NCBI GenBank assembly: GCA_032622095.1
Contig: CP136063.1
Location: 90,499,980 to 90,563,979, forward strand
Length of the DNA stretch: 64,000 nucleotides
DNA from: Siphonodentalium dalli
Taxonomy: Eukaryota > Mollusca > Scaphopoda > Gadilida > Siphonodentaliidae
Direction: 5' to 3'
Positions 43,051 through 53,432 of the stretch are shown here, one piece after another; the stretch's first letter is position 1, and each line of letters begins with the position of its first letter. The position numbers and the translations under genes are program-made. The notes beneath the pieces were generated by a model. It was not told where the DNA came from. It ran no database searches and worked only from the letters and a program-made list of their open reading frames with translations.

Positions 43051-43652
43051 TAGAAGGTGACCCGACTTCGTCCGGGCTTTGACCTTGAATTGTCCATTTT
43101 GAAGGTCAAGGTCAAGTGGGGTCACGATTTGACCAGTCCAAAACACTGCACGGACAAAAGTACCCGACAAACGTGCCCGTCCAAATCCATCCGGTTTTAC
43201 CCGATTTGACCTTTAATTGATCATTTTGAAGGTCAAGGTCAGGTCGGGGTCACGATTTGACCCGTCCAAAACACCCAGTGGACAAAAGTAACCCTATGTA
43301 TAAAATTTCGTCAAAATCCCATCAAAATTGGCGATTTGACCTTGAATTGACCCGATGTCAAGGTCACGTCGCACGGGCAAATGAATACGCGTATGAGACT
43401 CCCCATACGAATGTACCCCCACATACCAAGTTTCATCGAAATCCCGTGATATTCGGTCGTTTGACCTTGAAATTACCCAATTTCAAGGTCAAGGTCACGT
43501 CGCACGGGTAAATTAATAGGCCTATGCCCGTTCCCGGCCGAAAATACCCCTACATACCAAGTTTCATCGAAATCAGCTTGGCCGTTTTCGAGTTCATCGC
43601 GAACACACACACAGACACACAGACACACAGATCTTCCAAAATATATAATAGA
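43050..43652 (-). mobile_element. Non-autonomous Helitron HA, inverted partner
   Basis: Same family read on the minus strand: the CTAG end is at 43050-43053 and the TC start at 43652-43651 ('cttccaaaatatataataga'). About 600 bp. The interior differs from its partner: it carries several 'gaccttgaattg...aaggtcaaggtca' units. Confidence 0.75.
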
Positions 43653-43744
43653 TATATATACAATAGAGACCTTAAAATGTGCATATAGAGTCCAAAGTGC
43701 GATGTCGGAATACAGCAGCCATTTGAGCTTCCTTTTTTGGGGTC

Positions 43745-43840
43745 GTTTCGGTGGCCGTGTGGTATTGACATCGGACTTTGGGTCACAGGGCGCACTCGCC
43801 GATATTTGCCGGGGTTCGAATCCCACCCAATCCCATTGCA
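43745..43840 (+). mobile_element. tRNA-derived SINE head
   Basis: A-box-like GTGGCCGTGTGGTA (43751-43764, as in Leu/Ser tRNAs) and a canonical B box GGTTCGAATCC (43813-43823) within 'ggggttcgaatccca'. The cloverleaf is not intact. It is followed by 'tctcaaaaattacacttg', also present at 42169-42186. Confidence 0.65.
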
Positions 43841-43849
43841 AAAATTTCT

Positions 43850-44217
43850 CTGTCTCAAAAATTACACTTGTAACATTCAAATATTATTGCCAAAACTTGC
43901 AATACATGTAACATCAATTGTTCCATATCTGAGTTATTAAAGTGAATATTTATCTATTAATTTTGAGTGAATTAATATGTGATATATATACAGAATGACA
44001 GGAGTGTGTTAATGGGTTAGTTGATATGGCATGAGTGCTAGCACGGAAGGATAGAACAAGAGCCACATCACAAGTGACGTATCAACAACTGATTCTCTTG
44101 CCTTCCACCAAGGGGATACAGGGGAACAAAAGTGACCTTTTGTGCTGCATAAAATGACAAATACCTTACATGGTATATCAACATCAACAGAATAGATGTT
44201 TTGTATATTGCGAGCTA
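43850..44217. other. Spacer with nothing assigned
   Basis: A minus-strand 80-codon frame (44009-44251) has no family likeness and runs into an M1. Confidence 0.3.
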
Positions 44218-44296
44218 CAGTAATGCCCCAAATAATCGACTCCTTAACCACAGCAGAATTATGGGTAATTTTTTAGGATTATTTAGGGCATTGCTG
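44218..44296. mobile_element. M1 MITE copy 14, hairpin deleted
   Basis: 79 bp: the left 60 bp join directly to the last 20 bp of the right arm. Confidence 0.85.
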
Positions 44297-44346
44297 TAAG
44301 TATATCACTTCGGATAGCAAAATATGTGTTTGTTCCTCGAAATTGC

Positions 44347-44597
44347 TTAACCCTATCTTTACTAAAATGATTCTCCCACCAAGGTATAAAAGTATCTATT
44401 GGAATGGTCTATTATTCATCTGGGAGGATGTCCAGAAAATATGAGCAGCCGATAGGCCATAGAATGTACATAAGGTTTCCTGTTCATTGGTGGGAAATGT
44501 TCACATAATAAGTTCAACATGCAACCTATGGCCTTATTATCTGAACATTTCCTGAGGGTACTGCTCTTCAATGAGTTTTTAGTATAGAAATAGTTAA
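44347..44597 (+). mobile_element. MITE M6, full copy
   Basis: About 251 bp, TTAA at both ends, with the standard interior. It ends 25 bp before the acceptor of the 44623 exon. Confidence 0.8.
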
Positions 44598-44622
44598 TTA
44601 AATTAAACTCTCTATTTTTTAG

Positions 44623-44708
44623 GTGGCCAACAACTTTGTCTTTGTGCGGAACAGGACAGATTTCCAGATATGTGATTCAGCATCAGGCTCCAGAATTTTC
44701 AGAATCAC
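44623..44708 (+). CDS. Candidate internal exon of a host gene
   Basis: The best-bordered exon in the window. Acceptor 'actctctattttttag' and donor AC|gtaagtag are both near consensus. 86 bp. Frame 1 reads NNFVFVRNRTDFQICDSASG and on to RIFRI; frame 2 is also open (CGTGQISRYVIQHQAPEF); frame 3 has a stop. Composition looks coding, but the family is not recognised. It sits between two M6 MITEs, consistent with large transposon-filled introns of a plus-strand gene. Confidence 0.55.
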
Positions 44709-44757
44709 GTAAGTAGTCTCCCTGTTTGAAAGTCTTTTGGCAGTTTGGAGCCTCCAA

Positions 44758-44860
44758 TTAACCCTTTCTTTACTGAATGGATTCTTCCATTTAGTTATAA
44801 ATGTATACATTGGAAAGGTCGATTATTCATCTGGAGGGATGTTCAGGGAATATATACAAA
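44758..44860 (+). mobile_element. M6 MITE left part, cut by a Helitron
   Basis: Opens TTAACCCTTTCTTTACTGAA and runs to 'gttcagggaatatatacaaa', where the HA Helitron end begins. The right part was not found downstream. Confidence 0.75.
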
Positions 44861-45537
44861 CTAGAAGGTGACCCGACTTCGTCCGGGCTTTGACCTTGAA
44901 TTGACAATTTTGAAGGTCAAGGTCAGGTGGGGTCAAACACCAACACCCCAAAAATGGTGGAAATCGGCCCAGCGGATACCGGGAAATCGGCCCAGCGGAT
45001 ACCGAGATACCCTATGCATCAAATTTCGTCCGTAAAAATCCGCCAGTTTAACCCGATTTGATTTCCACTCAAGTATATAAACGCGCCTCATATACACACG
45101 CTCATTAATTATCAAGTTTCAACGTAAAGATAAATTACCATCGGTGCCCGAGATATTGCCAAGACGTCTCATGCATCGGCCGGTTAAGCGTTAACGTGAT
45201 CTAACGTTATGACCTCTAACGACGTCATAGAAGTTATGCATTGTTTTTATCCTGATGGAAGATAGTACCACTTCTTCTTGATAATTGAGGCAGATAACTA
45301 AAACGGATACATACGCATTATATATCGTTGGAAAGAGGAAACACGAAAGATTCTCACAGTGTCATTATTATGACTGGCATTTTATTATTCGCGCTGTTTC
45401 GAATCGATTTGTAAGCACCGAACTCAAATGAAAGTCCCGTAACACAGCGTAAAAACAGATTTGACCTCGGCACGTGAAAAGTTGACATCGGATCTGAAAA
45501 TTCATAGGCCTATGTCACCCCCCGGCCGAAGGTCACC
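44861..45537 (-). mobile_element. Helitron HA, inverted, inserted in M6
   Basis: CTAG end at 44861-44864 abutting A (T on its own strand). The interior shares, inverted, the 42420-42620 block ('gcacgtgaaaagttga', 'tggaaagaggaa', 'attattcgcgct'). The 5' end is not clear. Confidence 0.7.
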
Positions 45538-45712
45538 CGACTGGTATGTGGGGGTATTTTCGTCTGGGCTTTGACCTTGAATTGTCCGTTTTGAAGGTCA
45601 AGGTCAAGTGGGGTCACGATTTGACCAGTCCAAAACACTGCCCGGACAAAAGTACCTGACAAACGTGCCCGTCGAAATCCATCCGGTTTTACCCGATTTG
45701 ACCTTCAATCGA
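45538..45712 (-). mobile_element. Second Helitron HA fragment in tandem
   Basis: Repeats 43077-43215 closely ('gtccaaaacactgcccggac', 'catccggttttacccgattt'), then stops at an M4 remnant. Confidence 0.65.
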
Positions 45713-45713
45713 T

Positions 45714-45785
45714 CATATATAAGATAATGCACTGGCACATGATTTTTAATGCTGCACCAGTGCAGCTCCCGCCATGAAAGTGTTA
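45714..45785. mobile_element. M4 MITE end fragment
   Basis: Half hairpin 'ataagataatgcactggcac' plus the outer end 'cgccatgaaagtgttaa'. Confidence 0.6.
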
Positions 45786-45928
45786 ACAGAGAAAAGAAAG
45801 TAGTAGTTCTTGTGTTTGTCACATTTGTGCTTGGTCTTGTGGATGAAAATATATGCATGCAATACTTCTATACAGACTTTATATGCCTCGCAGAGAAGTA
45901 TTGGAGAACATGTAAAAGAAATTAACAT

Positions 45929-46365
45929 TTAAAGGTACTCAATCCGATTTGATGGTCCCCATATAATCAGATTCCAACAACAACAACAACATTTTTAGAA
46001 ATGCTGCTTCAGAATCAATTAATTGCCCAAAAATAACGCTAACCACGTCAACTATAGTATAAAATTGCCTGAAACGTGTTATTTATCAACATGTTGTTCA
46101 ACCAAATTTGGCCTTATTATCAACACAAAGCCTCTTGATATTACAGTTATCCATCTTCATCTGCAATTTGGTCCGAGACCGGTCGACTCGTCAACTTTTT
46201 ACTGAGCCACTAATAAAGTCTCGATGGTGAAAAATAATAGATTTTCAAAAATTGATATCTAATAACTCTGATATGTGTGTTCCTTGACTCGATTCAAATG
46301 TTTTTTACCCCCAAATCCAAATAAATAGTAATTGAGGGGCACTTAAGCGGATTATGCATCTTTAA
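45929..46365. mobile_element. MITE M9, long form
   Basis: Left end TTAAAGGTACTCAATCCGA at TTAA, right end 'cggattatgcatctttaa'. 437 bp, collinear in inverted sense with 31033-31500 ('acatgttgttcaaccaaatt', 'cagttatccatcttcatc'). Confidence 0.75.
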
Positions 46366-46456
46366 TTTTTTAATTAAAATTGATTTATCAAAAATATGGG
46401 CAAATGCTAGAAATATATTATCATCTGAGCAGCTGATCACAGAAAATAAAGAGAGT

Positions 46457-46645
46457 TTAACCCTTTCCTGACGGTAGCTACGCTGGTGCAGCGTTAAATA
46501 TCATGTGCCAGTGTATTCTCTTATATATGCGAGTTTCCCAAAGGGAGCCTCGCATATATAACAGAATTCACTGGTTTACAATGTTATGGTAAATGTTGTT
46601 GGGCCAATGTATTCACTTATGTATGTGGGGCTCCCTGTGATCGAA
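46457..46645. mobile_element. MITE M4, right end eroded
   Basis: Starts TTAACCCTTTCCTGACGGTA. Contains the hairpin version with a 'ctc/ccaaaggga/gcctcg' core and a second, damaged hairpin. Confidence 0.65.
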
Positions 46646-46766
46646 AGGAGGTGGGCGACATCTTCTGGATAAGCTTAGAAATATTTTGTGCAATTATATA
46701 GTAATTTTAGGCCATTTTAGCCTGAACTTGAGTGGTATACGTATTCAGGATATGGGTTTGGAAAAT

Positions 46767-46980
46767 TTAACCCTTTCAGTGCCAAGTCCGATTTTGTATC
46801 AACCCATATTTCCTTGATAATTTTTCAAATTTATTGATTATAATAATGTGATACATTGATGGAAAGAGCTCTTAGAGCTCTTTCCATCAATGTATCACAT
46901 TATTATAATCAATAAATTTGAAAAATTATCAAGGAAATATGGGTTGATACAAAAATCGGACTTGGCACTGAATGGGTTAA
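46767..46980. mobile_element. MITE M2, full copy
   Basis: Near-perfect 214-bp palindrome, TTAA at both ends. The arms differ at only a few positions. Confidence 0.85.
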
Positions 46981-47796
46981 GGGCTGAGAGATGAAAGGCC
47001 CAGTATTGAAGTTACTATTAATGGACACCCAGTTATGCAGCAATCCATTAACCTCGGGGTTATCCACATTACAATCTATGTATTCACATGTGTTTTATAT
47101 CTGATGACCGTGTTTAAATTCTCTGCTAGATTCTGAAGACTTCTTCCAATAAATCTAATGTTTTCATGTTTATATTATCCAAGAACAAGTCATTTTGGGG
47201 TCATTTGGCTAAAAAACATGGCTGCCGGCAGCCATCTTAGATTTTACTCTTTGCATGACTAAATCCATTGGCACGAGCTACAGGTCGTACCTTTGCTCAG
47301 ATCATTATGAGATGTAGATGGGAAACGAGTCATTTTGAGGTCATTCGGCAAAAAAAAAACATGGCCACCAGAGGCCATCTTAGTTTTTAAATTCAATTCA
47401 TCATTCCATTTATTGCTCATCACAAAAATTTAACTTCTTCGCAAAGTTGAGCTGCAGAGTCATGGACACTTTCATTTTTAACCTGATCTTCAGTGCTCAT
47501 CCCAGGGGTGGCTGAAGTACTGAAGAGCAAGGGATCGAGGCTCAACTTTTAGGAGTACAGCTATCCCAATGTAATTATGCATTTTCTCAAGAGTCAGCCA
47601 AGGGCAAAGGGAGGGCCAGACATGTCCCCCTTCTCCACTGCTCCTGGCCCATCCCATCTCCTCCACCATCCCTATGCCACTGCCAATTTCCAATATCAAA
47701 GCTACTAATGGACTCACAGTTAAACTAATAGGATAAACCTTAATGTCACAGAGACTTCATCACTCAAAACTTTTCTAATACACAGTATTAAAAACA
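46981..47796. repeat. Triplicated segment T, copy 1, with a reduced M8 (47170-47482)
   Basis: 'gtccattaacctcc..gctatcc' followed by 'tgttttatatctgatgacc' occurs here (47046), at 48033 and at 49161. The M8-like piece has two diverged units and the 'aaagttgagctgcagagtca' end. Confidence 0.65.
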
Positions 47797-48009
47797 CAGT
47801 AATGCCCTAAATAATCAACTCCTTAACCATAGCAGAATTATGGGTAACTTTTCAGGATATAGTCGGAAATATGGCTTGTTGCCATTCATCGGAAAGCTCT
47901 CACTGAGAGCTTTCCACTGAATGGCAACAAGCCATATTTCGGACTAAATCTTGAAAAGTTACCCATAATTCTGCTGTGGTTAAGGAGTCAACTATTCAGA
48001 GCATTACTG
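47797..48009. mobile_element. M1 MITE copy 15, with a paralogous empty site
   Basis: Full-length. Flanks 'aatacacagtattaaaaaca' and 'tagaatgatcatcatatgtc' match the uninterrupted 'aatacagataaaatgatcac' at about 49131-49150 in segment T copy 3. Confidence 0.85.
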
Positions 48010-48132
48010 TAGAATGATCATCATATGTCAGTCCATTAACCTCCAAGCGATCCGCATTACAATATCTGTATTACACATGTCTTTTATATTTGATGACCAT
48101 GTTGAAATTCTTTGCTGAATTCTGAACAGTTC
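48010..48132. repeat. Segment T, copy 2
   Basis: Runs to 'ttctgaacagttctccc', where a Helitron-like 5' end takes over. Confidence 0.65.
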
Positions 48133-48304
48133 TCCCTATATTTATACATGTATATATAAAAGAGTAGGATCTGTCTGTCAGTTTGTCTATTCGCTATTTT
48201 TCTCCAAGACCCCTGGACCGATTTCAACAAACTTTGGTGTGGTGGCTCCAGGTACCCCAGCGGATGTTAAAACATCATTAGCGTTTCCAAAAAATATTAT
48301 TTAA
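48133..48304 (+). mobile_element. Helitron-like 5' end fragment
   Basis: TC-start followed by 'atatataaaagagtaggatc' and 'tgtctgtcagtttgtctatt', typical of Helitron 5' ends. It is broken by M3 at 48305, so no 3' end is found. Confidence 0.5.
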
Positions 48305-48547
48305 TTAACCCTTTGAGTGCCAGGGGCCGATCTAATCGGCCCTAAACCTACACAATAAGTCTGTTAAAGAATATAATAAAATATATTAAAATTGTAAAAA
48401 ATTGTAAAAAAAAATAAAAAATTGTTAGGCCAATGCATTCTCTTATATATGCGAGGCGACCTATGGTCGACTCGCATATATAAGAGAATGCATTGGCACA
48501 GGGTATATGGGTTGATACAAAAATCGACCTGGCACTCAAAGGGTTAA
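48305..48547. mobile_element. MITE M3, short form
   Basis: 243 bp, opposite orientation to the 27083 copy; TTAA flanks and one shared hairpin with loop 'gacctatggtc'. Confidence 0.85.
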
Positions 48548-48900
48548 AAAAAAAAACATTAAATTAAAATTTTTATTTAAATAAAAATGTTTAAAGATGG
48601 ATTATCTCTTTAAATAACAAATTTTAAATAGTTACGTGGGTATAAAATAATAAATATGAATTGAAGACTCCTTTTGGGAAATGCTTCTATCAATTAATAT
48701 TGATTTTATTTCGAATATTTTATAATGAAATGATTAAATGGGACACTTGATTCTATTTTTAGAACAAACGATTCGGGCTATACCATATAGCATATGTCAT
48801 AACCATACTTCTAACCCTCAGTGCACAATTTATAGGGTGCACGGTGCACAAGTTTATGGGGTGGGAGATGAAACATGTTTTGGAGGGCCCAGGCCCTTCC
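48548..48900. other. Spacer with nothing assigned
   Basis: AT-rich; no feature recognised. Confidence 0.3.
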
Positions 48901-49300
48901 CCAATGGCTGTGCCACTGTCAGGACCAGCATTAAAGTTATTATTAATGGTAATAATGGACACCCAGTTATGAGGCCCCTGCTCCCCCATCCCTGGCCAAT
49001 CCCCTCTCTTCCCCACAATCGCTATGCCACTGCCACCTTCTGATATCAACGCTACTAATGGACTCCAGTTAAATTTATACATGATAAGCTATAATGTCAA
49101 TGAGACTTCCTTCACTCAAAATTGTTCTGAAATACAGATAAAATGATCACCATACCTCAGTCCATTAACCTCCGGAGCTATCCGCATTACAATCTCTGTA
49201 TTACACATGTGTTTTATATCTGATGACCCTGTTTAAATTCTCTGCTAGATTCCGAAGGGTTCTCCCAATACATCTAATGTTTTCATGTTTATATTATCCC
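48901..49300. repeat. Segment T, copy 3
   Basis: Collinear with 46990-47182 and 47640-48130, lacking M1. Opposing open frames across it (48738-49082) are not supported. Confidence 0.65.
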
Positions 49301-49321
49301 CTAACTAAAACATTTGTGTGA

Positions 49322-49437
49322 ACCTGATCTTCAGCCATCTGGGTGGATATGAGCCAGTGATCTGAGTGGAGGAAGGAGGATGGTAGGAAGGACAGGCTTG
49401 TAACGGACCATCCTGGGGACACAGCGTGATTTTCAGG
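49322..49437 (+). other. Exon-shaped segment without a full open frame
   Basis: Acceptor-like 'tgtgaacctgatcttcag' and donor 'ttcag|gtatgtaa' border a 116-bp segment, but all three plus frames contain stops. The minus strand is open (part of 49305-49592). It may be non-coding, dead, or chance. Confidence 0.25.
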
Positions 49438-49461
49438 TATGTAAACCAGTTATCCCTTTCT

Positions 49462-49704
49462 TTAACCCTTTCATGATGGGAGCCTCGCTGGTGCAGCATT
49501 AAAGATCCTGTGCCAGTGCATTCTCTTATATATGCGAGTCTCCCATAGGGAGCCTCACATATATAAGATAAGGCACTGTCTTGCAAAGTCAAGGTAAATA
49601 TTGTTAGGCCAATGCATTCTCTTATATATGCGAGGCTCCATAAGAGGAAGCATTGGCACAGGGTTTTCGCAAAATTTCAGGAAGCTCCAGTGATGGAAGG
49701 GTTA
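49462..49704. mobile_element. MITE M4
   Basis: TTAACCCTTTCATGATGGGA at left, 'gtgatggaagggtta' at right. One good hairpin with the 'tctcccatagggagcc' core and one collapsed hairpin. Confidence 0.75.
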
Positions 49705-49735
49705 GTAGATAAACATTGACCTGAATTGCTGAATG

Positions 49736-49914
49736 TATTAATTATCTCAACATTTCCCACCAATTAATAGTAGTCCTTCTGCACTTGCATTATCTTTTTG
49801 GCTGTCTGTCATCTGCTCATTTTTCTTGGACACCCCTCCAAGTGAATAATAGACCAATCCAATGTATATTTTTATAACTGAATGGGAGAATCCATTTAGT
49901 ATAGAAAGGGTTAA
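49736..49914 (-). mobile_element. MITE M6, inverted, left part shortened
   Basis: Ends ATTTAGTATAGAAAGGGTTAA; carries 'gaataatagaccaatccaat'. Confidence 0.75.
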
Positions 49915-50201
49915 TTTGTGTTACAAGATGTGGTCTCTGTTTCCTGCACTTTTTATCCAGATTTCAGGGTCATATCATAATACTGTCAGAAGACACCACT
50001 GTGCACCTGAATTTTATGTCTCTCAAAATAACTTTACAATTTCAATTATTTTCAGCACCATAATAATTATCAAGACTGGGACAATAAATGTTACTATTTT
50101 AGAACCAATGATTAATATATGTTTTTCTATTAAAATTACTTGATAAGCTCAAATTAAGTCAAGAGTATGTGTGACACCGAATATTTGTTATGTCATTCAC
50201 A
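49915..50201. other. Spacer with nothing assigned
   Basis: A 93-codon frame (49862-50143) starts inside M6 and is not supported. Confidence 0.3.
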
Positions 50202-50360
50202 TAAGGATTAACTGTCATGTGGACTGTTTTTATGGAGATGTAACGGTGAGGTAAGTGGACATAACTTGTGTAAAACCCAAAGGGTTTTACATACAAGTTA
50301 TGTCCACTTACCTCACCGTTACATCTCCATAAAAATAGTCCACATGACAGTTAATCCTTA
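50202..50360. mobile_element. Foldback MITE M11
   Basis: 159-bp near-perfect palindrome. Arms start TAAGGATTAACTGTCATGTG and meet at 'aaaacccaaagggtttta'. TA flanks are possible. Single copy here. Confidence 0.75.
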
Positions 50361-50761
50361 TATTTATATACATTTAGCGAAAAAGCCGCTTTTGTAAATA
50401 TATTTAAATCGAAAAGTGTATCGTGACAAGATCAGCCCAAAATACCCAATAGCACCCTTGGCAAAAGTTAATAGGAACAATTTCTCTTCATGTTGAAACC
50501 CGATGATGTATTAAGTCAATCCTGCGCGAGTCAAAATGCGCCCAAAGCATTACGCGTTCGTCTTTCCAAACCTAATGACGTATCGATGGTGTTATTAGCT
50601 TGGTGTTATGAGGCGTTACGCATTCACCGAGAAATAACTGCAACTAGCCACGTGGGCGCCGACCAATCAGAATGCTGGATTTAGTGATGACAACACTTAG
50701 TGTGTAAATATACTAATATAACAGCATCAAATGAGGTCTGCATAAAAGTGTTGGCTGGTAA
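50361..50761. other. Spacer with nothing assigned
   Basis: Slightly richer in CpG (50480-50680), with a 64-codon frame of no recognised family. Confidence 0.3.
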
Positions 50762-51176
50762 CAAGCCTTGAAATAGCGTGTCTGTCATTTGCAGAATGAT
50801 ATCCCCAGAGGGTGAATTTAGTGACCAAATTCACCCCCTGGGAACCTCATTCTGCTTAGGCCTCAACTGCTATGTGAGACCTAGGATCAGATTGAAATTC
50901 CCCAGTTGAAGTTGTTGATGTTCACCCATTAGTTACCTTGATTATGCATTTTATCTTCTGCAAACTAGGGGATATAGAAACTTTTTAGAAGGGAAAAAGT
51001 AACTGAAAACAATGTTAATTTGAGACTATAGATATTTCCCAGAAGATGAGACCTAAGCAGAATGAGGTTCCCAGAGGGAGAATTTGGTGATGCTAGCCCA
51101 ATGTGCAGGATAGCATCACTAAATTCACCCTCTGGGGACCTCATTCTGCAAAGTCAGACACATTAAATTCAGGCTT
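50762..51176. mobile_element. MITE M7, long form
   Basis: Outer ends 'caagccttgaaatagcgtgt' and 'agacacattaaattcaggct'. The two hairpins are separated by about 200 bp of interior ('gatgttcacccattagtt'), also seen at 63136-63340. Confidence 0.75.
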
Positions 51177-51290
51177 GGTTGTCCGGTAAAGAGACCACAT
51201 CTTTAATTCTTTGACTCCTGAATATCTACTTCCATTCAGACATGGCGTAATTATGAGACTGGTGATGTCACCTGATGTCACAGCATAAAT

Positions 51291-51549
51291 TTAACCCTTT
51301 CTATACTGAATACGCAATGAAAAGTATATCCCTTACGAAATGTTCAGATAATATTAAGTTAGGTCGTTTGTTGAACTTATTTTCTGAGCATTTCCCACCA
51401 CTGAATAAGAATTTTTCAGCACTTGTATTATCTTTTCATCGTTCTTTCGTCTGCTAATTTATTCTGAACATCCCTCCAGATGAATAATAGACCATTCCTA
51501 TCTTTAGTTTTATATCTGATGGGATAATCCATTTAGTAAAGAAAGGGTC
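51291..51549 (+). mobile_element. MITE M6 beside M7
   Basis: TTAACCCTTTCTATACTGAA start; right end 'ttagtaaagaaagggtca'. The linker 51180-51290 is the inverse of 35625-35722. Confidence 0.75.
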
Positions 51550-52404
51550 ACACTTGCGGCTATATCTGTGGCATACACTTCGTTTGGAAATGGTGCTGAT
51601 TGCCTCAATTCTCCCTTGGAATAGTAAAAAGCCATGTGTCATATAAAAGCTAATATTGGGTTTCTGAATCAAATATTTCACTCCCAAGAAAAATAGGGTT
51701 GTCTCCCCTGCATTATATATGTTGTATCAGGCTGTTCTCATGTCTTCATTCTTTAATTAAGAGTTTCTGTCTGAACATAAATGACTGATTAGAGAACTGA
51801 TGCACTCATTTCTTAAAGGGACACAAGGCACTCGTAGTAAGGTAAATGTGCAAAAAAAAAGGTCTGTAAAAACATTACCATTAAGAACAAAGAACAACAT
51901 GGATTAATAAATCTGGTATTCAGGATTCGGGGGGGGGGGGGGGGGGGGGGGGGGAGGGAGGTGACAATATTAATTAAATTAAAATATTAATAAAAATATC
52001 AGTATTGAGTTTAACCTCAAAGGAGAGTTCCTGCTATAATTTAAACAAATTGAAAGTCAGCAGTCATCTAAAGAATACAGTCTGCAAATCTGACGAGTCT
52101 GCAAATCTGACGAGATATGTTTGTCAACATGCATAGAGATATTTTATGAATCAGTGGTGGTGACATACTGGCTGATAAGTAATTACTTGATTCCCATTTA
52201 TTCATTTGTTCAATTTTTAGCCAATTATTTTTAGCAAGGATTTGTTGCACTTATTACGATCATCCAGACAAATGAATGAATGGATATCTAATAAAATAGT
52301 AAAAACACACCCTTTTTATATCTGATAGTAATGCATATTTATCATTTACTCTTCATCCCCCGAATCCTTTTATAAATAAGCTGCCACTTGCACTTATATA
52401 CATC
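51550..52404. other. Spacer with a ~25-G tract
   Basis: Poly-G at about 51929-51954 followed by GA-rich sequence. A direct repeat 'tctgcaaatctgacgag' occurs at 52081/52098. No gene. Confidence 0.4.
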
Positions 52405-52640
52405 AACCATGTCTTTTACTGAATGGATTCACCCACAATTATGAAGGTACACATTGGAATGGTATATTATTCGTCAGGAGGGTACAGTCAGGAAATATAA
52501 ACAAATGATAGACATACAAACATATAATGTGCTGAGGGATTTGTGTTCATTGGTGGGAAATGTTCAGATAATAAGTTTTAAATAGGCACTAATTTTGTTG
52601 AACTGAACATTTCCTAAGGGAACAAAATGTCAATGAGTAT

Positions 52641-52771
52641 TTAACCCTTTCAGTGCCAAGTCCGATTTTTGTATCAACCCATATTTCCTTGATCATTTTT
52701 CAAATTTATTGATTATAATAATGTGATACATTGATGGAAAGAGCTCTTAGACTTGGCACTGAAAGGGTTAA
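52641..52771. mobile_element. M2 MITE, most of right arm deleted
   Basis: Left arm intact to 'gaaagagctcttag', then only 'acttggcactgaaagggtta' of the right arm remains. Confidence 0.8.
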
Positions 52772-53231
52772 AGGGCCACTTAACTTTTGAACCCCCAGAT
52801 CACATTATATAAAATATATGCCATATTATATAACATTTGAAAGTGGAAGTTCCAAAACATTGTAATTTCAACTTATTTGATGTAATAAACTGTGAACATG
52901 TTGTTTTTGTTGAGTTACCGATGTCAGTTCTATGTCCAAGTTTCGGCACAAAGTCTATTTTTCAATGGAGGGGGAATAACTCTATATATTTAGATATACA
53001 GTTATTCCCTTTCCATTGAAACTAAAACTGTAGTTTGAATTCTGTTGCATTCTGGAGCCATAGCTATTTTCTATTACTCTATGGGCACCTTCTGAGACAC
53101 AGACATTCCAAAGGGTGATGAATTATAGTATTTTAATCATATTTTATGGCATAGATTGTTATTAAAACCGTATATCAAGGCACTATAAAAAAAAATTATT
53201 CGGTGACTTGAAAATTAAGTGGGCCTTTAAT
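52768..53231. mobile_element. MITE M12 with TTAA flanks
   Basis: Ends TTAAAGGGCCACTTAACTTT and its imperfect complement 'aaaattaagtgggcctttaa'. 464 bp. The 60-codon frame inside is not supported. Confidence 0.6.
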
Positions 53232-53432
53232 AGTAAAGAAAGGGTTAAGCATTCGTGGCACCCTGCAGATGATTCTTTCAGGAGATTCTGATTGCTCACC
53301 TAATTATTCATTTCGCTCATTAGTCAGATATGCGAAGATACCACCTCCAAGTTAACATACTAATTAGCATATAATTCAATTAATTAATGCTAAGCTAATG
53401 AATGCATTCTCTGTCTGAATAATATGTCTGTA
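53157..53432 (+). repeat. Recent segmental duplicate, source-like copy
   Basis: Nearly identical to 55217-55492: a few substitutions and one 13-bp indel. It spans the right end of M12, the right end of M6 and about 185 bp of flanking DNA. Confidence 0.85.

Larger units (their letters stand above)
52405..53248 (+). mobile_element. MITE M6 carrying two nested TTAA elements
   Basis: The left part runs to 'gtcaatgagtat' (52640) and the right end 'taatagtaaagaaagggtta' is at 53228-53248. Between them lie M2 (52641-52771) and M12 (52768-53231). Confidence 0.75.

Noticed and set aside
43473-43880. 135-codon minus-strand open frame
   Set aside because: It lies across the Helitron 5' end and the SINE head, contains translated CA/TG repeats, and has no family likeness.
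49305-49592. 95-codon minus-strand gene
   Set aside because: It starts inside an M4 MITE and continues through an exon-shaped segment bordered on the opposite strand; no homology is recognised.
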